The notes: generated by a model not told the origin, from the letters alone. A DNA stretch of 64,000 bases from Pseudoduganella umbonata (GCF_014192225.1 NZ_JACHXS010000006.1:62001-126000); one strand, 5' to 3'. Counted from the stretch's first letter, positions 28,159 to 37,890 are shown. A program made the numbers and translations.

Positions 28159-28234
28159 GTCCCCATCGTCTAGAGGCCTAGGACATCACCCTTTCACGGT
28201 GAGTACCGGGGTTCGAATCCCCGTGGGGACGCCA
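28159..28234 (+). tRNA. tRNA-Glu (TTC), copy 4
   Basis: Identical to copies 1-3. It has its own promoter and lies on the far side of the oxidase cluster. Confidence 0.97.
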
Positions 28235-28334
28235 AGCTTCGCATGCGGTCGTTTTACCGGTTTTTGACCAGGGTTCTGCCCCGGTTTTGACTGTGTATCG
28301 ACGGTTTTTATGCAACGCGTAAAGCCAGTCCAGG

Positions 28335-28410
28335 GTCCCCATCGTCTAGAGGCCTAGGACATCACCCTTTCACGGTGAGTACCGGGGTTCGAATCCCCGT
28401 GGGGACGCCA
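28335..28410 (+). tRNA. tRNA-Glu (TTC), copy 5
   Basis: Identical to the others; the flank AGTCCAGG matches that of copy 2. Followed by a strong terminator. Confidence 0.97.
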
Positions 28411-28421
28411 AGAATATCGAG

Positions 28422-28457
28422 CCGCACTCGAAACGCCAAGTTTCAGTGCGGTTTTTT
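28422..28457 (+). terminator. Terminator after tRNA-Glu copy 5
   Basis: CCGCACTCGAAAC (28422-28434) and GTTTCAGTGCGG (28440-28451) pair with one bulged base, followed by six T. Confidence 0.9.
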
Positions 28458-28709
28458 GTTTTTCGCTTTTTGTTCGGCTTTTTGTTCGGTTCCCGAGTCA
28501 GGTTCTTGAATAAACCCGAAGACTCGAGATCTGGAATCAAGCCGTGGTATCAAGCCCCGGTATCAAGCCCCGGTATCAAGCCCCGGTATCAAGTCCTGGA
28601 ATGGTGCTCCCGAATCCAGGCTCCCGAAATGCAGGGTTGAATAGGGCGCCTGAGCCGCTCCTTGAATCCGGCATCTTCACTCCGCCTTTTGCACACCACC
28701 GATCCCGCC
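28458..28709. other. Gene-free stretch before earP
   Basis: Between the tRNA terminator and earP. It holds a duplicated CTTTTTGTTCGG, a 13-bp tandem array (28533-28597) and about 110 bp without recognisable features. The frame 28446-28640 that runs through it has no ribosome binding site and encodes only repeat sequence. Confidence 0.6.
28533..28597. repeat. Five tandem 13-bp repeats upstream of earP
   Basis: Unit GGTATCAAGCCCC occurs three times exactly (28546-28584) and is flanked by GGAATCAAGCCGT and GGTATCAAGTCCT. A further GGAAT follows. Confidence 0.9.
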
Positions 28710-29870
28710 ATGAATCAAACTAAAACGCTGGCACTGTTCTGCAAGGTCGTCGACAACTACGGCGACATCGGCATTTGCTGGCGGCTCGCGCGGCAACTGG
28801 TGCGCGAGCATGATATCGACGTCACGCTGTGGGTCGACGACCTGCGCAGTTTTGCCCGCATTTGCCCGCAGGTCGATCCAGCCGCCGCGGCCCAGCAGGT
28901 GGCGGGCGTGTCCATTTACCATTGGCGCGACCAGGACGGCACGTATTACGCGGAAGACGTGGCCGACATCGTCATCGAATTCTTCGCGGTCGACATCCCG
29001 CCCGGCTATGTGACGGCGATGGCGCAGCGTCAGGTCAAGCCTGTGTGGCTGAACCTGGAAGGCCTGACGGCCGAGGAGTGGGTCGAGGGCTGCCACACGT
29101 TGCCGTCGATGCATCCGCGCTTGCCGCTGACCAAGCATTTCTTCTTCCCCGGCTTTACCGCCAGGACAGGCGGCCTGCTGCGCGAGGCCGGCCTGTTCGA
29201 CGAGCGCGACCGGTTCCAGCGCGATCCCGCCGCACGGTCCGCCTTCCTCGGCGGGCTGGGCCTTGATGCGGGCGAACAGGCGGCATGCAAGGTTTCGCTG
29301 TTCTGCTATCCCCATGCGCCGGTAGCGGGCCTGTTCGATGCCTGGCAGCGTGGAGCGGCGCCGGTGGCGTGCCTGGTACCGGAGGGTGTGGCGAAGGACG
29401 AGGTGCGCGACTTCCTCGGTGGCGAACCGGCGGCCGGCGCCGTGCGCACGCAGGGCATGCTGACGGTACGCGTGCTGCCGTTCGTGCCGCAGGCCGATTA
29501 TGACCGGCTGCTGTGGGCTTGCGACGTCAATATCGTGCGCGGCGAGGATTCCTTCGTACGGGCACAGTGGGCGGGCCGTCCATTTGCATGGCACATTTAT
29601 CCGCAGGATGAAAACCTGCACCATAAAAAACTGCGGGCTTTCCTCTTGCGGTATTGCGCCGCGCAGTATGGCGACGACGCCGGGCCGCTCGAGCGATTCG
29701 CCCTGGCATTCAACGGCGTCGAACAAAACGCGGATTGGCCGGGCCTTTGGCAAAGCTTGTCCGGCCGTCTCGACCAATTGGCATGCCGCTCTGCCAATTG
29801 GCAAAATGCGCTGTTGGAAAATGGCGACCTGGCCTCGAACCTGCTCGCATTCGCGCGTTCCATGCGGTAG
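28710..29870 (+). CDS. earP: EF-P arginine rhamnosyltransferase EarP
   Basis: Transfers rhamnose from dTDP-rhamnose to Arg32 of elongation factor P, which activates EF-P for rescue of ribosomes stalled at polyproline. 386 residues with a GT-B type fold. The N-terminal VVDNYGDIGICWRLARQL contains the two conserved acidic residues Asp15 and Asp19; the C-terminal RGEDSFVRAQWAGRPF contains the essential Glu known from Pseudomonas and Neisseria EarP, and the donor-binding FVPQADYDRLLW precedes it. I chose ATG 28710 because the family begins there. efp follows after 67 bp and encodes an EF-P with Arg32, which confirms the pairing. Confidence 0.96.
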   Translation: MNQTKTLALFCKVVDNYGDIGICWRLARQLVREHDIDVTLWVDDLRSFARICPQVDPAAAAQQVAGVSIYHWRDQDGTYYAEDVADIVIEFFAVDIPPGYVTAMAQRQVKPVWLNLEGLTAEEWVEGCHTLPSMHPRLPLTKHFFFPGFTARTGGLLREAGLFDERDRFQRDPAARSAFLGGLGLDAGEQAACKVSLFCYPHAPVAGLFDAWQRGAAPVACLVPEGVAKDEVRDFLGGEPAAGAVRTQGMLTVRVLPFVPQADYDRLLWACDVNIVRGEDSFVRAQWAGRPFAWHIYPQDENLHHKKLRAFLLRYCAAQYGDDAGPLERFALAFNGVEQNADWPGLWQSLSGRLDQLACRSANWQNALLENGDLASNLLAFARSMR

Positions 29871-29937
29871 GCGCCTTATCGAGAACATGATATGATGAGC
29901 GGTTAGTGAAACCCATTTTTAGTAGGTACTCTCTCTT

Positions 29938-30513
29938 ATGAAACCCGCAAAAGAAATTCGTGTTGGCAACATCATCATGGTTGACGCCAAGCCCTTCATC
30001 GTGCTGCGCTCCGACGTCAACGGTTCGAGCCGCACGGGCTTCACCTACAAGTGGAAGATGAAAAATCTTCTGACGAACGCACCGCTGGAAAACGTCTTCC
30101 GCGGCGACGACAAGTTCGACGTGGTCGTCCTCGACAAGAAGCCGGTGACCTACTCGTACTTCGCCGATCCGCTGTACGTGTTCATGGACGAAGAGTACAA
30201 CCAGTACGAAATCGAAGAAGAGAACCTGGGCGACGCGCTGAACTACCTGAAAGACGGTATGGAATGCGAAGCCGTGTTCTATGACGGCAAGGCGATTTCC
30301 GTCGAACTGCCGACCACCATCGTGCGCCAGATCGTTTACTCGGAACCGGCCGTCAAGGGCAATACCTCGGGTAACGTGCTGAAGGAAGCCAAGATCGAAA
30401 ACGCGATCGAATCGAAGCGCCACACCGTGCAGGTTCCGCTGTTCGTCAGCCAGGACGATTCCATCGAAATCGACACCCGCACCAACGAATACAAGCGCGT
30501 GGTCCGCAACTAA
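29938..30513 (+). CDS. efp: Translation elongation factor P, Arg32 type
   Basis: 191-residue factor that binds between P and E sites of the ribosome and promotes peptide-bond formation at consecutive prolines. Three beta-barrel domains, the usual length. The tip loop reads NGSSRTGF with Arg32 instead of Lys34-type lysine, so it belongs to the EarP-modified subfamily. The C-terminal OB domain ends in the conserved [17 protein letters not shown] candidate -10 TATGAT at 29891-29896 between earP and efp suggests a separate promoter in addition to read-through. Confidence 0.98.
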   Translation: MKPAKEIRVGNIIMVDAKPFIVLRSDVNGSSRTGFTYKWKMKNLLTNAPLENVFRGDDKFDVVVLDKKPVTYSYFADPLYVFMDEEYNQYEIEEENLGDALNYLKDGMECEAVFYDGKAISVELPTTIVRQIVYSEPAVKGNTSGNVLKEAKIENAIESKRHTVQVPLFVSQDDSIEIDTRTNEYKRVVRN

Positions 30514-30531
30514 GCCGATCGCATCGCTGCC

Positions 30532-30560
30532 AAAAACGCTGCCTCGCGCAGCGTTTTTTT
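30532..30560 (+). terminator. Terminator of efp
   Basis: AAAACGCTGC (30533-30542), loop CTCGC, GCAGCGTTTT (30548-30557) and a run of eight T. Confidence 0.95.
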
Positions 30561-30589
30561 TCGCCCGAGTCCTCAGTGATGCGCGGCAA

Positions 30590-30647
30590 TATTTCCAAAA
30601 ACCGGGGTCTGACCCCGGTTTTTGGAAATAAATGGGGACAGTCCCCG
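30590..30647. repeat. Long palindrome, GGGGTCTGACCCC type, plus a GGGGACAGTCCCC hairpin
   Basis: Perfect 20-base arms: 30590-30609 (TATTTCCAAAAACCGGGGTC) and 30611-30630 (GACCCCGGTTTTTGGAAATA) around a single T. A second small hairpin, GGGGAC at 30634-30639 and GTCCCC at 30641-30646, follows at once. The locus lies between convergent efp and the AraC gene. Here the AAATATTTCC joint seen at the other loci forms the outer ends of the stem. Confidence 0.9.
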
Positions 30648-30664
30648 TTCCCTGGGTGCGACCA

Positions 30665-31459
30665 TCAGCCCGGGCCGCGCCATTCGGTTAAATAGTGCTG
30701 CGGGGTCTTGCCGAGCAGGCGCCGGAACATGCTGGTGAAGGCGCTGGGGCTGGCATAGCCGAGGCTGGCGGCGATGGCGCCCACGCTTTCGCCGCGGGCG
30801 AGCATCGGGAAGGCGTGGGCGAGGTGTACCTGCTGCACCCACTGCCGGTAATACAGCCCGGTTTCCTTTGGGAACAGCCGGATCAGCGTGCGGGCGCTGG
30901 CGCCGGCGTCCTGGGCGCGGTCTTCGAGGGCGCGCCGGCTGCCGGGGTCGTCCATGATGTCGGTGCACAGCGCGCGCAGGCGCCGGTCGCGCGGCCATGG
31001 CACGGCGATCGGCACGGTTTCCATGGAGCCCAGCTCGGACAGGATCAGTTGCGCCAGCTGTTCGCCGCGCCCCGGCACGGCGTACTCGACCGGTTCAGCC
31101 GACAGCGCCAGGATCAGCTCGCGCAGCAGCGCGCTCACTTCCAGCACGCGGCAGCCGTCGACGAGACCGGTGGCCGCCGCGGCATCGATGTACAGTGTGC
31201 GCATGTTGACGCGCGACAGCATCGTCAGTTCGTGCACAATGCCGGGCGCGATCAGCAGCGCGCGCCGGGGCGGGATGATCCAGACGCCGAGCTCCGTGCG
31301 CACCCGCACCACGCCTTCGCTGGCATACAGCAGCTGCACCCAGCCGTGGCTGTGCGGCACGACGTGTTCGCCATGCTGCGCTTCCGACGGCACGGCGGTC
31401 ACCGTGCGCGGCAGTGCCTGGAATTTCGGGCAGTAGAGCGTCGAAGGGGCGAGTGTCAC
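30665..31459 (-). CDS. AraC family transcriptional regulator
   Basis: 264 residues. The N-terminal cupin-like sensor domain has EHVVPHSHGWVQLLYASEG, PRRALLIAPGIVHEL and MLSRVNMRTLYID, the pattern of regulators of the AraC cupin type. The C-terminal part has two helix-turn-helix units, with GASARTLIRLFPKETG and ESVGAIAASLGYASPSAFT. It is divergent from an MFS pump gene 74 bp away and likely controls that gene; the effector is unknown. Confidence 0.9.
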   Translation of the reverse strand: MTLAPSTLYCPKFQALPRTVTAVPSEAQHGEHVVPHSHGWVQLLYASEGVVRVRTELGVWIIPPRRALLIAPGIVHELTMLSRVNMRTLYIDAAAATGLVDGCRVLEVSALLRELILALSAEPVEYAVPGRGEQLAQLILSELGSMETVPIAVPWPRDRRLRALCTDIMDDPGSRRALEDRAQDAGASARTLIRLFPKETGLYYRQWVQQVHLAHAFPMLARGESVGAIAASLGYASPSAFTSMFRRLLGKTPQHYLTEWRGPG

Positions 31460-31533
31460 TTAGGCGACGAAAATTGGAAGAAGCGTTCGAGCTGAACATC
31501 TTACACTGTCACACCATCATCGATATACCAGCC

Positions 31534-32841
31534 ATGACTTCCGCATCCAATGCCCCGGCCGCCGCCAGCGCGGCGACCACCACCACGGCAAACACCACCA
31601 CGGCAAACACCACCACGGCGACGAACACCACGACAAACAGCACCACGGCGACCACCGGCGCGGCAACCACCACCCCGGCGCAGCAAGGCGCCGTCATGCA
31701 GATCCTGCTGTCGATTGCCTTCGTCCACCTGCTCAACGATTGCGTTCAGGCGGTACTGCCGTCCATCTACCCGCTGCTGAAGGACCAGTTCGCACTGACC
31801 TTTACCCAGGTGGGCCTGATCACGCTGACGTTCCAGTGCACCGCCTCGCTGCTGCAGCCGTGGATCGGCCTGTACACGGACAAGCGCCCGCTGCCGTTCC
31901 TGCTGCCGGCCGGCATGTGCGTGACGCTGGCCGGCGTCGGCCTGCTGGCGACCGCGGACACGTTCGCCATGCTGTTGCTGGCCGCGGCGATGATCGGCGT
32001 CGGTTCGTCGACGTTCCACCCGGAGGCATCGCGCGTCGCGCGGCTCGCGTCAGGCGGGCGCTTCGGCTTTGCCCAATCGCTGTTCCAGGTCGGCGGCAAC
32101 GTCGGCTCGGCACTGGGGCCGCTGCTGGCGGCCGCCATCATCGTCGGTCACGGGCAGGGCAGGATCGCCTGGTTCATGCTGCTCGTGCTGGTCGCGGTGG
32201 TGGTGCTGGTCGGCGTCAGCCGCTGGTATGGCGGCCACCTGAAGAACACCGTGCGCAAGGCGGGCATGCAGCCCGTGGCGCCGCTGCCGCGCGGCCGCGT
32301 GATCGCCGCACTGGCGGTGCTGGCCATGCTGGTGTTCTCGAAGTACATCTACATGGCCAGCCTGTCGAGCTATTACACGTTCTACCTGATCGAGAAGTTC
32401 CACGTGTCGGTCGACACGGCGCAGATGTACCTGTTCCTGTTCCTCGCCGCGGTGGCGGCCGGCACGTTTGCCGGCGGCCCGATCGGCGACCGCGTCGGCC
32501 GCAAGCGCGTGATCTGGGCGTCGATCCTGGGCGCCGCGCCGTTCACGCTGGCGCTGCCATATGCGGACCTGGCGTGGACCGCGGTGCTGTCGGTGGTGAT
32601 CGGCCTGGTGATGTCGTCGGCGTTCTCGGCGATCGTCGTGTTCGCGCAGGAACTGGTGCCGGGCAAGGTCGGCATGATCGCCGGCATCTTCTTTGGATTG
32701 ATGTTCGGCGTCAGCGGCATCGGCGCCGCGGCCATGGGGCACATCGCCGACGTGGCCGGCATCGAGAAGGTGTACCACATCGCCTCGTTCCTGCCGCTGC
32801 TGGGCCTGCTGGCCGCACTGCTGCCGAAGATGGGCCGGTAG
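31534..32841 (+). CDS. MFS transporter, fosmidomycin-resistance (Fsr) type
   Basis: 435-residue membrane protein. After an odd N-terminal tail of about 50 residues made almost only of Thr, Ala and Asn, the MFS core starts at MQILLSIAFVHLLNDCVQAVLPS, typical of the Fsr family, with FTQVGLITLTFQ, LYTDKRPLPF (A-like loop) and GDRVGRKRVIWAS in the second half. Family members export fosmidomycin and other compounds in E. coli, but the substrate here is unknown. Translation could start at ATG 31534 (used here) or at 31696, after the tail; neither has a clear ribosome binding site. The AraC gene is divergent. Confidence 0.85.
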   Translation: MTSASNAPAAASAATTTTANTTTANTTTATNTTTNSTTATTGAATTTPAQQGAVMQILLSIAFVHLLNDCVQAVLPSIYPLLKDQFALTFTQVGLITLTFQCTASLLQPWIGLYTDKRPLPFLLPAGMCVTLAGVGLLATADTFAMLLLAAAMIGVGSSTFHPEASRVARLASGGRFGFAQSLFQVGGNVGSALGPLLAAAIIVGHGQGRIAWFMLLVLVAVVVLVGVSRWYGGHLKNTVRKAGMQPVAPLPRGRVIAALAVLAMLVFSKYIYMASLSSYYTFYLIEKFHVSVDTAQMYLFLFLAAVAAGTFAGGPIGDRVGRKRVIWASILGAAPFTLALPYADLAWTAVLSVVIGLVMSSAFSAIVVFAQELVPGKVGMIAGIFFGLMFGVSGIGAAAMGHIADVAGIEKVYHIASFLPLLGLLAALLPKMGR

Positions 32842-32857
32842 AAATTACACTTCACGC

Positions 32858-34264
<1,407 letters not shown>

Positions 34265-34336
34265 GGCAGGCCCGTGGGGCAAAAGGGTAAATCAGTCTAT
34301 CAGAGCGGCGCCGAGGTGCGCCGCACGGGGGAGAAC

Positions 34337-34567
34337 TCAGTCCTTGCGCCAGACGGGCAGGCCGGTCACGTCCAGCTGTGCATCGCGCTGCCAGACCGGC
34401 AGGCCGCTGGCATCGGTTGCTTCGAGCAGTTCGAGCTGTTCCTGCCTGGCCTGCGCGCGGCGCGCGCGCAAGCGTGGCGGGGGCGGCGCCTTCGGCTCCG
34501 GCTCCATCGGTTCGGCGGGGCCGAAGCCGGGCAGGTCGAGTGTCGCGTTGTCTTTCTTGTCTCTCAT
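34337..34567 (-). CDS. Unknown 76-residue protein with GLPVW repeat
   Basis: Small soluble, basic and proline-rich protein. Near the C-terminus the segment SGLPVWQRDAQLDVTGLPVW contains two copies of GLPVW(Q/R)(R/K)D 14 residues apart. No signal peptide or membrane helix. No family recognised. It begins just after the terminator of the upstream phosphoesterase gene, so it would need its own promoter. It could be a conserved hypothetical of this family of bacteria; moderate confidence that it is coding. Confidence 0.55.
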   Translation of the reverse strand: MRDKKDNATLDLPGFGPAEPMEPEPKAPPPPRLRARRAQARQEQLELLEATDASGLPVWQRDAQLDVTGLPVWRKD

Positions 34568-34586
34568 CGTGTGGCGTGCAAAAACA

Positions 34587-34614
34587 AAAGCCCGGCTTTG
34601 GCAGTCGGGCTTTT
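34587..34614 (-). terminator. Terminator of the phosphoesterase gene
   Basis: AAAAGCCCG (34587-34595) and CGGGCTTTT (34606-34614) form a 9-bp stem with an 11-base loop and T-rich ends on either strand, downstream of the gene at 34686. Confidence 0.85.
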
Positions 34615-34685
34615 CATCTGAAGCGGCGCGCAGTGTAACACAGCGCCACGGGTTTGTGCGCCGGCGGGCCGGCGCCGGCCGGGTT

Positions 34686-36326
34686 TCAGCGGAACGCCAG
34701 CGCGGCGGTCAGGTCCCCCGGCGGCTGCGCGCCGCGTTCGGCAAACGCCTGGTTGCGCCGGGCCAGGCCGTCGAGCAGCGGCAGGTCGAAGCGGCGCGTG
34801 ATGAAGCGCAGGATCGACGTGGTGTCGTAGAAATTATGGTCGACGCTGCCGCGCTTGGCGAAGGGCGACACGATGATGGCCGGCACCCGCGAGCCCGGTC
34901 CCCAGCGGTCGCCCTTCGGTGGCGCCACATGGTCCCACCAGCCGCCGTTCTCGTCGAACGTGACCACCACCACCATGTCGTTCCACTGCGGCGAGGCTTT
35001 CAGGTGGGCCAGCACGTTGACGATGTGCTGGTCGCCCGATTCGATGTCCGAGTAGCCGGCATGCAGGTTCAGGTTGCCCTGCGGCTTGTAGAAGCTGACG
35101 GCGGGCAGCTTGCCGGCCACCACGTCGGCCAGGAACCTGTTCGAGATCGGGCTGTCGCCCAGGCCGCCGTCGCGCAGGTGTTTTTCACGCGCTGCGGTGC
35201 CGGGTGCGAAGCTCCTGAAGTAGTTGAACGGCTGGTGATGCGACTGGAAATTCGGCTTCGAACCGCCGCCCAGTTCATCGAGCGCGGCCTGCCATGCGCC
35301 GCCATACCACGCCCAGCTGACGCCCTTGCGGGACAGCAGGTCGCCGATCGTGTCGTAGGTCTGGGGCGGCAGCACGCCGGCGTCGTCCGGGTCGGCCAGC
35401 ATCGGGTCGCCATCGAGCGGCGGCCGTACCCAGCTCGGCTGGTAGGGCGTGGCCATCGTGTTGACCGCATAGCCGTCCGGCGTGATGGCCCCGTCGTTGA
35501 CGAATTTCGGCTTGCCGTCGAGCGCCGACTTCGGGCTGTCCGGCGCCAGGGCCAGGCGCGCACCGGTGGGGCCGTCCGCCGTCACGCAGATCTTTTTGCT
35601 TGCCTTGGTGTCCTTGGCATGGAAGTACTCCGGCGTGCGCCCGGCAATCAGGAACTGGTGGTTCAGGTAGGAGCCGCCGAAAGCCGCCATGAAGAAGTTG
35701 TCGCACAGCGTATAGTCGCGTGCCACCTGCCACAGGCCCAGGTTGGTGCTGGTCTGGGCGTAGTGGCCCATCACCAGGCCGCCGGCATCGGTCCACGCGA
35801 CGAAGCCGTCGTTCCTGCCGCCGTTGATCTGCATCTGGTTCTGGTAGAAGCGGTGCTGCAGGTCGCGCGTGATCAGGGCTTCGGGCAGCGGCTTGCCGCC
35901 GGCGTCCTTCAATGCATAGGGCGCGTTGGGCAAGCCCTTCACGTCATCTTCCTTCAGTTCGTAGCGCTTGCCGGCCAGTTCCTGCGGCGCGGCCAGCGTG
36001 CCGCCCCACACCTTCGGCAGTTCCGGCAGCACGGAGCCGTCGTAGTCGCGCTGCACGTAGCGTTCCGCCGGCACGTCGGCAAGCGGCGATGCCTCGCCCG
36101 GAAAGCCGGCGAACAGGTTGTTGAAGCTGCGGTTTTCCAGGTAGATGACGACCACGTTCTTCACGTGCGCCTTCAGTTTGGCGTCGAGCGAACCGCCCGC
36201 CTGGCGCGGCTTTGGCGCGGCGGACGGCGTGCTGGCGGGCAGGATGCCCACGGCACCGGCAGCGGCGGCGGCACCGAACAGGCGGCGGCGCGAAGGTTTC
36301 GATGGAAGATCGTGCTGGTCCGACAC
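34686..36326 (-). CDS. Tat-exported acid phosphatase / phospholipase C family phosphoesterase (AcpA-like)
   Basis: 546 residues of the PF04185 phosphoesterase family. The N-terminus PSRRRLFGAAAAAGAVGILP is a twin-arginine signal, so it is exported folded. VVIYLENRSFNNLFAGFPG holds the metal-binding Glu-Asn pair of the family, LCDNFFMAAFGGSYLNHQ is in the middle, and VVVTFDENGGWWDHVAPP with GPGSRVPAIIVSP in the last quarter supplies further metal ligands. The length and motifs favour the AcpA acid phosphatase branch over hemolytic phospholipase C. It is monocistronic, preceded by the initiator tRNA. Confidence 0.87.
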   Translation of the reverse strand: MSDQHDLPSKPSRRRLFGAAAAAGAVGILPASTPSAAPKPRQAGGSLDAKLKAHVKNVVVIYLENRSFNNLFAGFPGEASPLADVPAERYVQRDYDGSVLPELPKVWGGTLAAPQELAGKRYELKEDDVKGLPNAPYALKDAGGKPLPEALITRDLQHRFYQNQMQINGGRNDGFVAWTDAGGLVMGHYAQTSTNLGLWQVARDYTLCDNFFMAAFGGSYLNHQFLIAGRTPEYFHAKDTKASKKICVTADGPTGARLALAPDSPKSALDGKPKFVNDGAITPDGYAVNTMATPYQPSWVRPPLDGDPMLADPDDAGVLPPQTYDTIGDLLSRKGVSWAWYGGAWQAALDELGGGSKPNFQSHHQPFNYFRSFAPGTAAREKHLRDGGLGDSPISNRFLADVVAGKLPAVSFYKPQGNLNLHAGYSDIESGDQHIVNVLAHLKASPQWNDMVVVVTFDENGGWWDHVAPPKGDRWGPGSRVPAIIVSPFAKRGSVDHNFYDTTSILRFITRRFDLPLLDGLARRNQAFAERGAQPPGDLTAALAFR

Positions 36327-36426
36327 CGCGGCTCCTTTATCAAATGCAACAAAGGGCTGAGTGTAGGCATGGCGTCCCGCAGCGTCAAGACGATGGTGCC
36401 AGCCGGGTCGGTAAGACGGCCGGGCA

Positions 36427-36465
36427 AGAAAAAACCGCCGGTTCCATCACTGGAAACCGGCGGTT
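36427..36465 (-). terminator. Terminator of the initiator tRNA gene
   Basis: On the minus strand, CCGCCGGTT-type arms (36435-36443 with 36455-36463) form a 9-bp stem and are followed by TTTTTTCTT. Confidence 0.85.
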
Positions 36466-36474
36466 CTTTGAATC

Positions 36475-36551
36475 TGGTTGCGGGGACAGGATTTGAACCT
36501 GTGACCTTCGGGTTATGAGCCCGACGAGCTGCCAGACTGCTCCACCCCGCG
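36475..36551 (-). tRNA. Initiator tRNA-fMet (CAT)
   Basis: 77 nt with CGCGGGG acceptor strand and the C1-A72 mismatch of bacterial initiators, GGGCTCATAACCC anticodon arm with three G-C pairs and anticodon CAT, TTCAAAT T loop, and encoded CCA. Lies between the methyltransferase and phosphoesterase genes. Confidence 0.97.
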
Positions 36552-36646
36552 TCTGAGGCAAGAATTATATATGCCTGTGCCGGATTTTGCAAGCAGGCAT
36601 GAAAGAAGTTCTTCCATGCCCGAAGAACGGGGCGGTTGCCCCCGAT

Positions 36647-37804
36647 TCAGGCCGCGCCCAGGCGCCACAGCGACGTCACCTCGGCGGCGCGCGCGGCATG
36701 CAGCGGGTCTTCCGCATCGCCGGCCTTCGGATGGACCGGTTTGACATCCTGCCGGCCCAGCACCACCAGCCCGGCCTGGGCAATCCACTCGAGCAGCTGT
36801 TCGCGTGGCCGCAGCCCCAGGTGCTCGGCCAGGTCGGACAGGATCAGCCAGCCTTCGCCGCCTTCGGCCAGGTGGTCCTTCAGGCCGGCCAGGAAACCCT
36901 TCAGCATCCGGCTGTCCGGGTCGAATACCGCGTGTTCGATCGAGGAACTGGGCCGTGCCGGCACCCATGGCGGATTGCACACCACCAGCGGCGCGCGCCC
37001 CGGCGGGAACAGATCCGTTTCCACCACTTCGACCTGCTCTTCCAGGTCCAGCCGGTGGATGTTGTCGCGGGCGCAGGAGAGGGCGCGGCGGTCCATCTCC
37101 GTCGCGATCACGCGCGGCACGCCGCGCCGCGCCAGCACGGCACTGAGCACGCCGGTACCGGCGCCGATGTCGAATGCCACGCCGGTCTTCTTCGGCAGCG
37201 GGGTTTCCGCCACCAGCTGCACGTATTCGCCGCGCACCGGCGAGAACACGCCGTAGTGCGGGTGGATGCGGGCGCCGAGCGCCGGGATCTCGACGCCGGT
37301 CTTGCGCCATTCGTGCGCGCCAACCAGGCCCAGCAGTTCGCGCAGCGAGATCACGAAAGCGTCCTCGCCGCGGCCATAGGCTTCGTTGCAGGCCAGCTTC
37401 ACGTCCGGCGCGCGGCGCAGCGGGATCGTGTAGCCGGGTTCGAACGGAATCAGCAGCATGGCCAGCGTGCGGGCGCGCTGCGACTGCGCCTGGCGGTGCA
37501 GGTGGAACGCTTCCGTCGGGCTGGCCGCGACCTTGGCCGGCTTGTTCTTGCCTTTGCCGGGCTTGGCCTTGCCCTGTTTGCCGTCGGCGCGCCGCGCCAG
37601 CGCCTGCAGCAATTGCCGGGCGTTCTGGAAGTCGCCGCGCCACAGCAGCGCCGTGCCTTCGCAGGCCAGGCGGTAGGCGGTATCGGCGTTCAGCGTGTCG
37701 TCGGCAACGACCACGCGCTTCGGCGGCGGCATGCCCGCCTCCGAATGCCAGCGGGCGGAACGCTCGGTTCCTTGTTCGGTCCAGTGGAGGAGGGATGTGT
37801 CCAT
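36647..37804 (-). CDS. Class I SAM-dependent methyltransferase with NPPW motif
   Basis: 385 residues. The catalytic domain (about 185-330) shows SAM motif I FDIGAGTGVLSAVLARRG, acidic loop ATEMDR, and the NPPW motif in VVCNPPWVPARPSSS, which in this group (PrmB, PrmC, RlmG types) binds the nitrogen to be methylated. The first 150 residues contain a low-complexity basic linker (about 75-95). The target could be a glutamine, adenine or guanine; not determined. ATG 37804 has CGGAAG upstream, while an extension to 37882 has none and runs into the tandem repeat region. Confidence 0.8.
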   Translation of the reverse strand: MDTSLLHWTEQGTERSARWHSEAGMPPPKRVVVADDTLNADTAYRLACEGTALLWRGDFQNARQLLQALARRADGKQGKAKPGKGKNKPAKVAASPTEAFHLHRQAQSQRARTLAMLLIPFEPGYTIPLRRAPDVKLACNEAYGRGEDAFVISLRELLGLVGAHEWRKTGVEIPALGARIHPHYGVFSPVRGEYVQLVAETPLPKKTGVAFDIGAGTGVLSAVLARRGVPRVIATEMDRRALSCARDNIHRLDLEEQVEVVETDLFPPGRAPLVVCNPPWVPARPSSSIEHAVFDPDSRMLKGFLAGLKDHLAEGGEGWLILSDLAEHLGLRPREQLLEWIAQAGLVVLGRQDVKPVHPKAGDAEDPLHAARAAEVTSLWRLGAA

Positions 37805-37890
37805 GTGCTTCCGTTGCGAGGGTGGAGTTGCGGGGGTGGTAAACGGCGAAACCGCCTGCACGGCGGTTTCGGATTGCGGCACCTATTATA

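Noticed and set aside
28533-28597. Possible CRISPR array
   Set aside because: The units are 13 bp and directly adjacent, without spacers. The same applies to the other arrays and the 25-bp palindrome tandem at 61008; no cas gene is in the window.
36173-36592. 139-codon minus frame with GWSSLAARRAHNPKVTGSNPV
   Set aside because: It runs through the initiator tRNA and is translated tRNA sequence.
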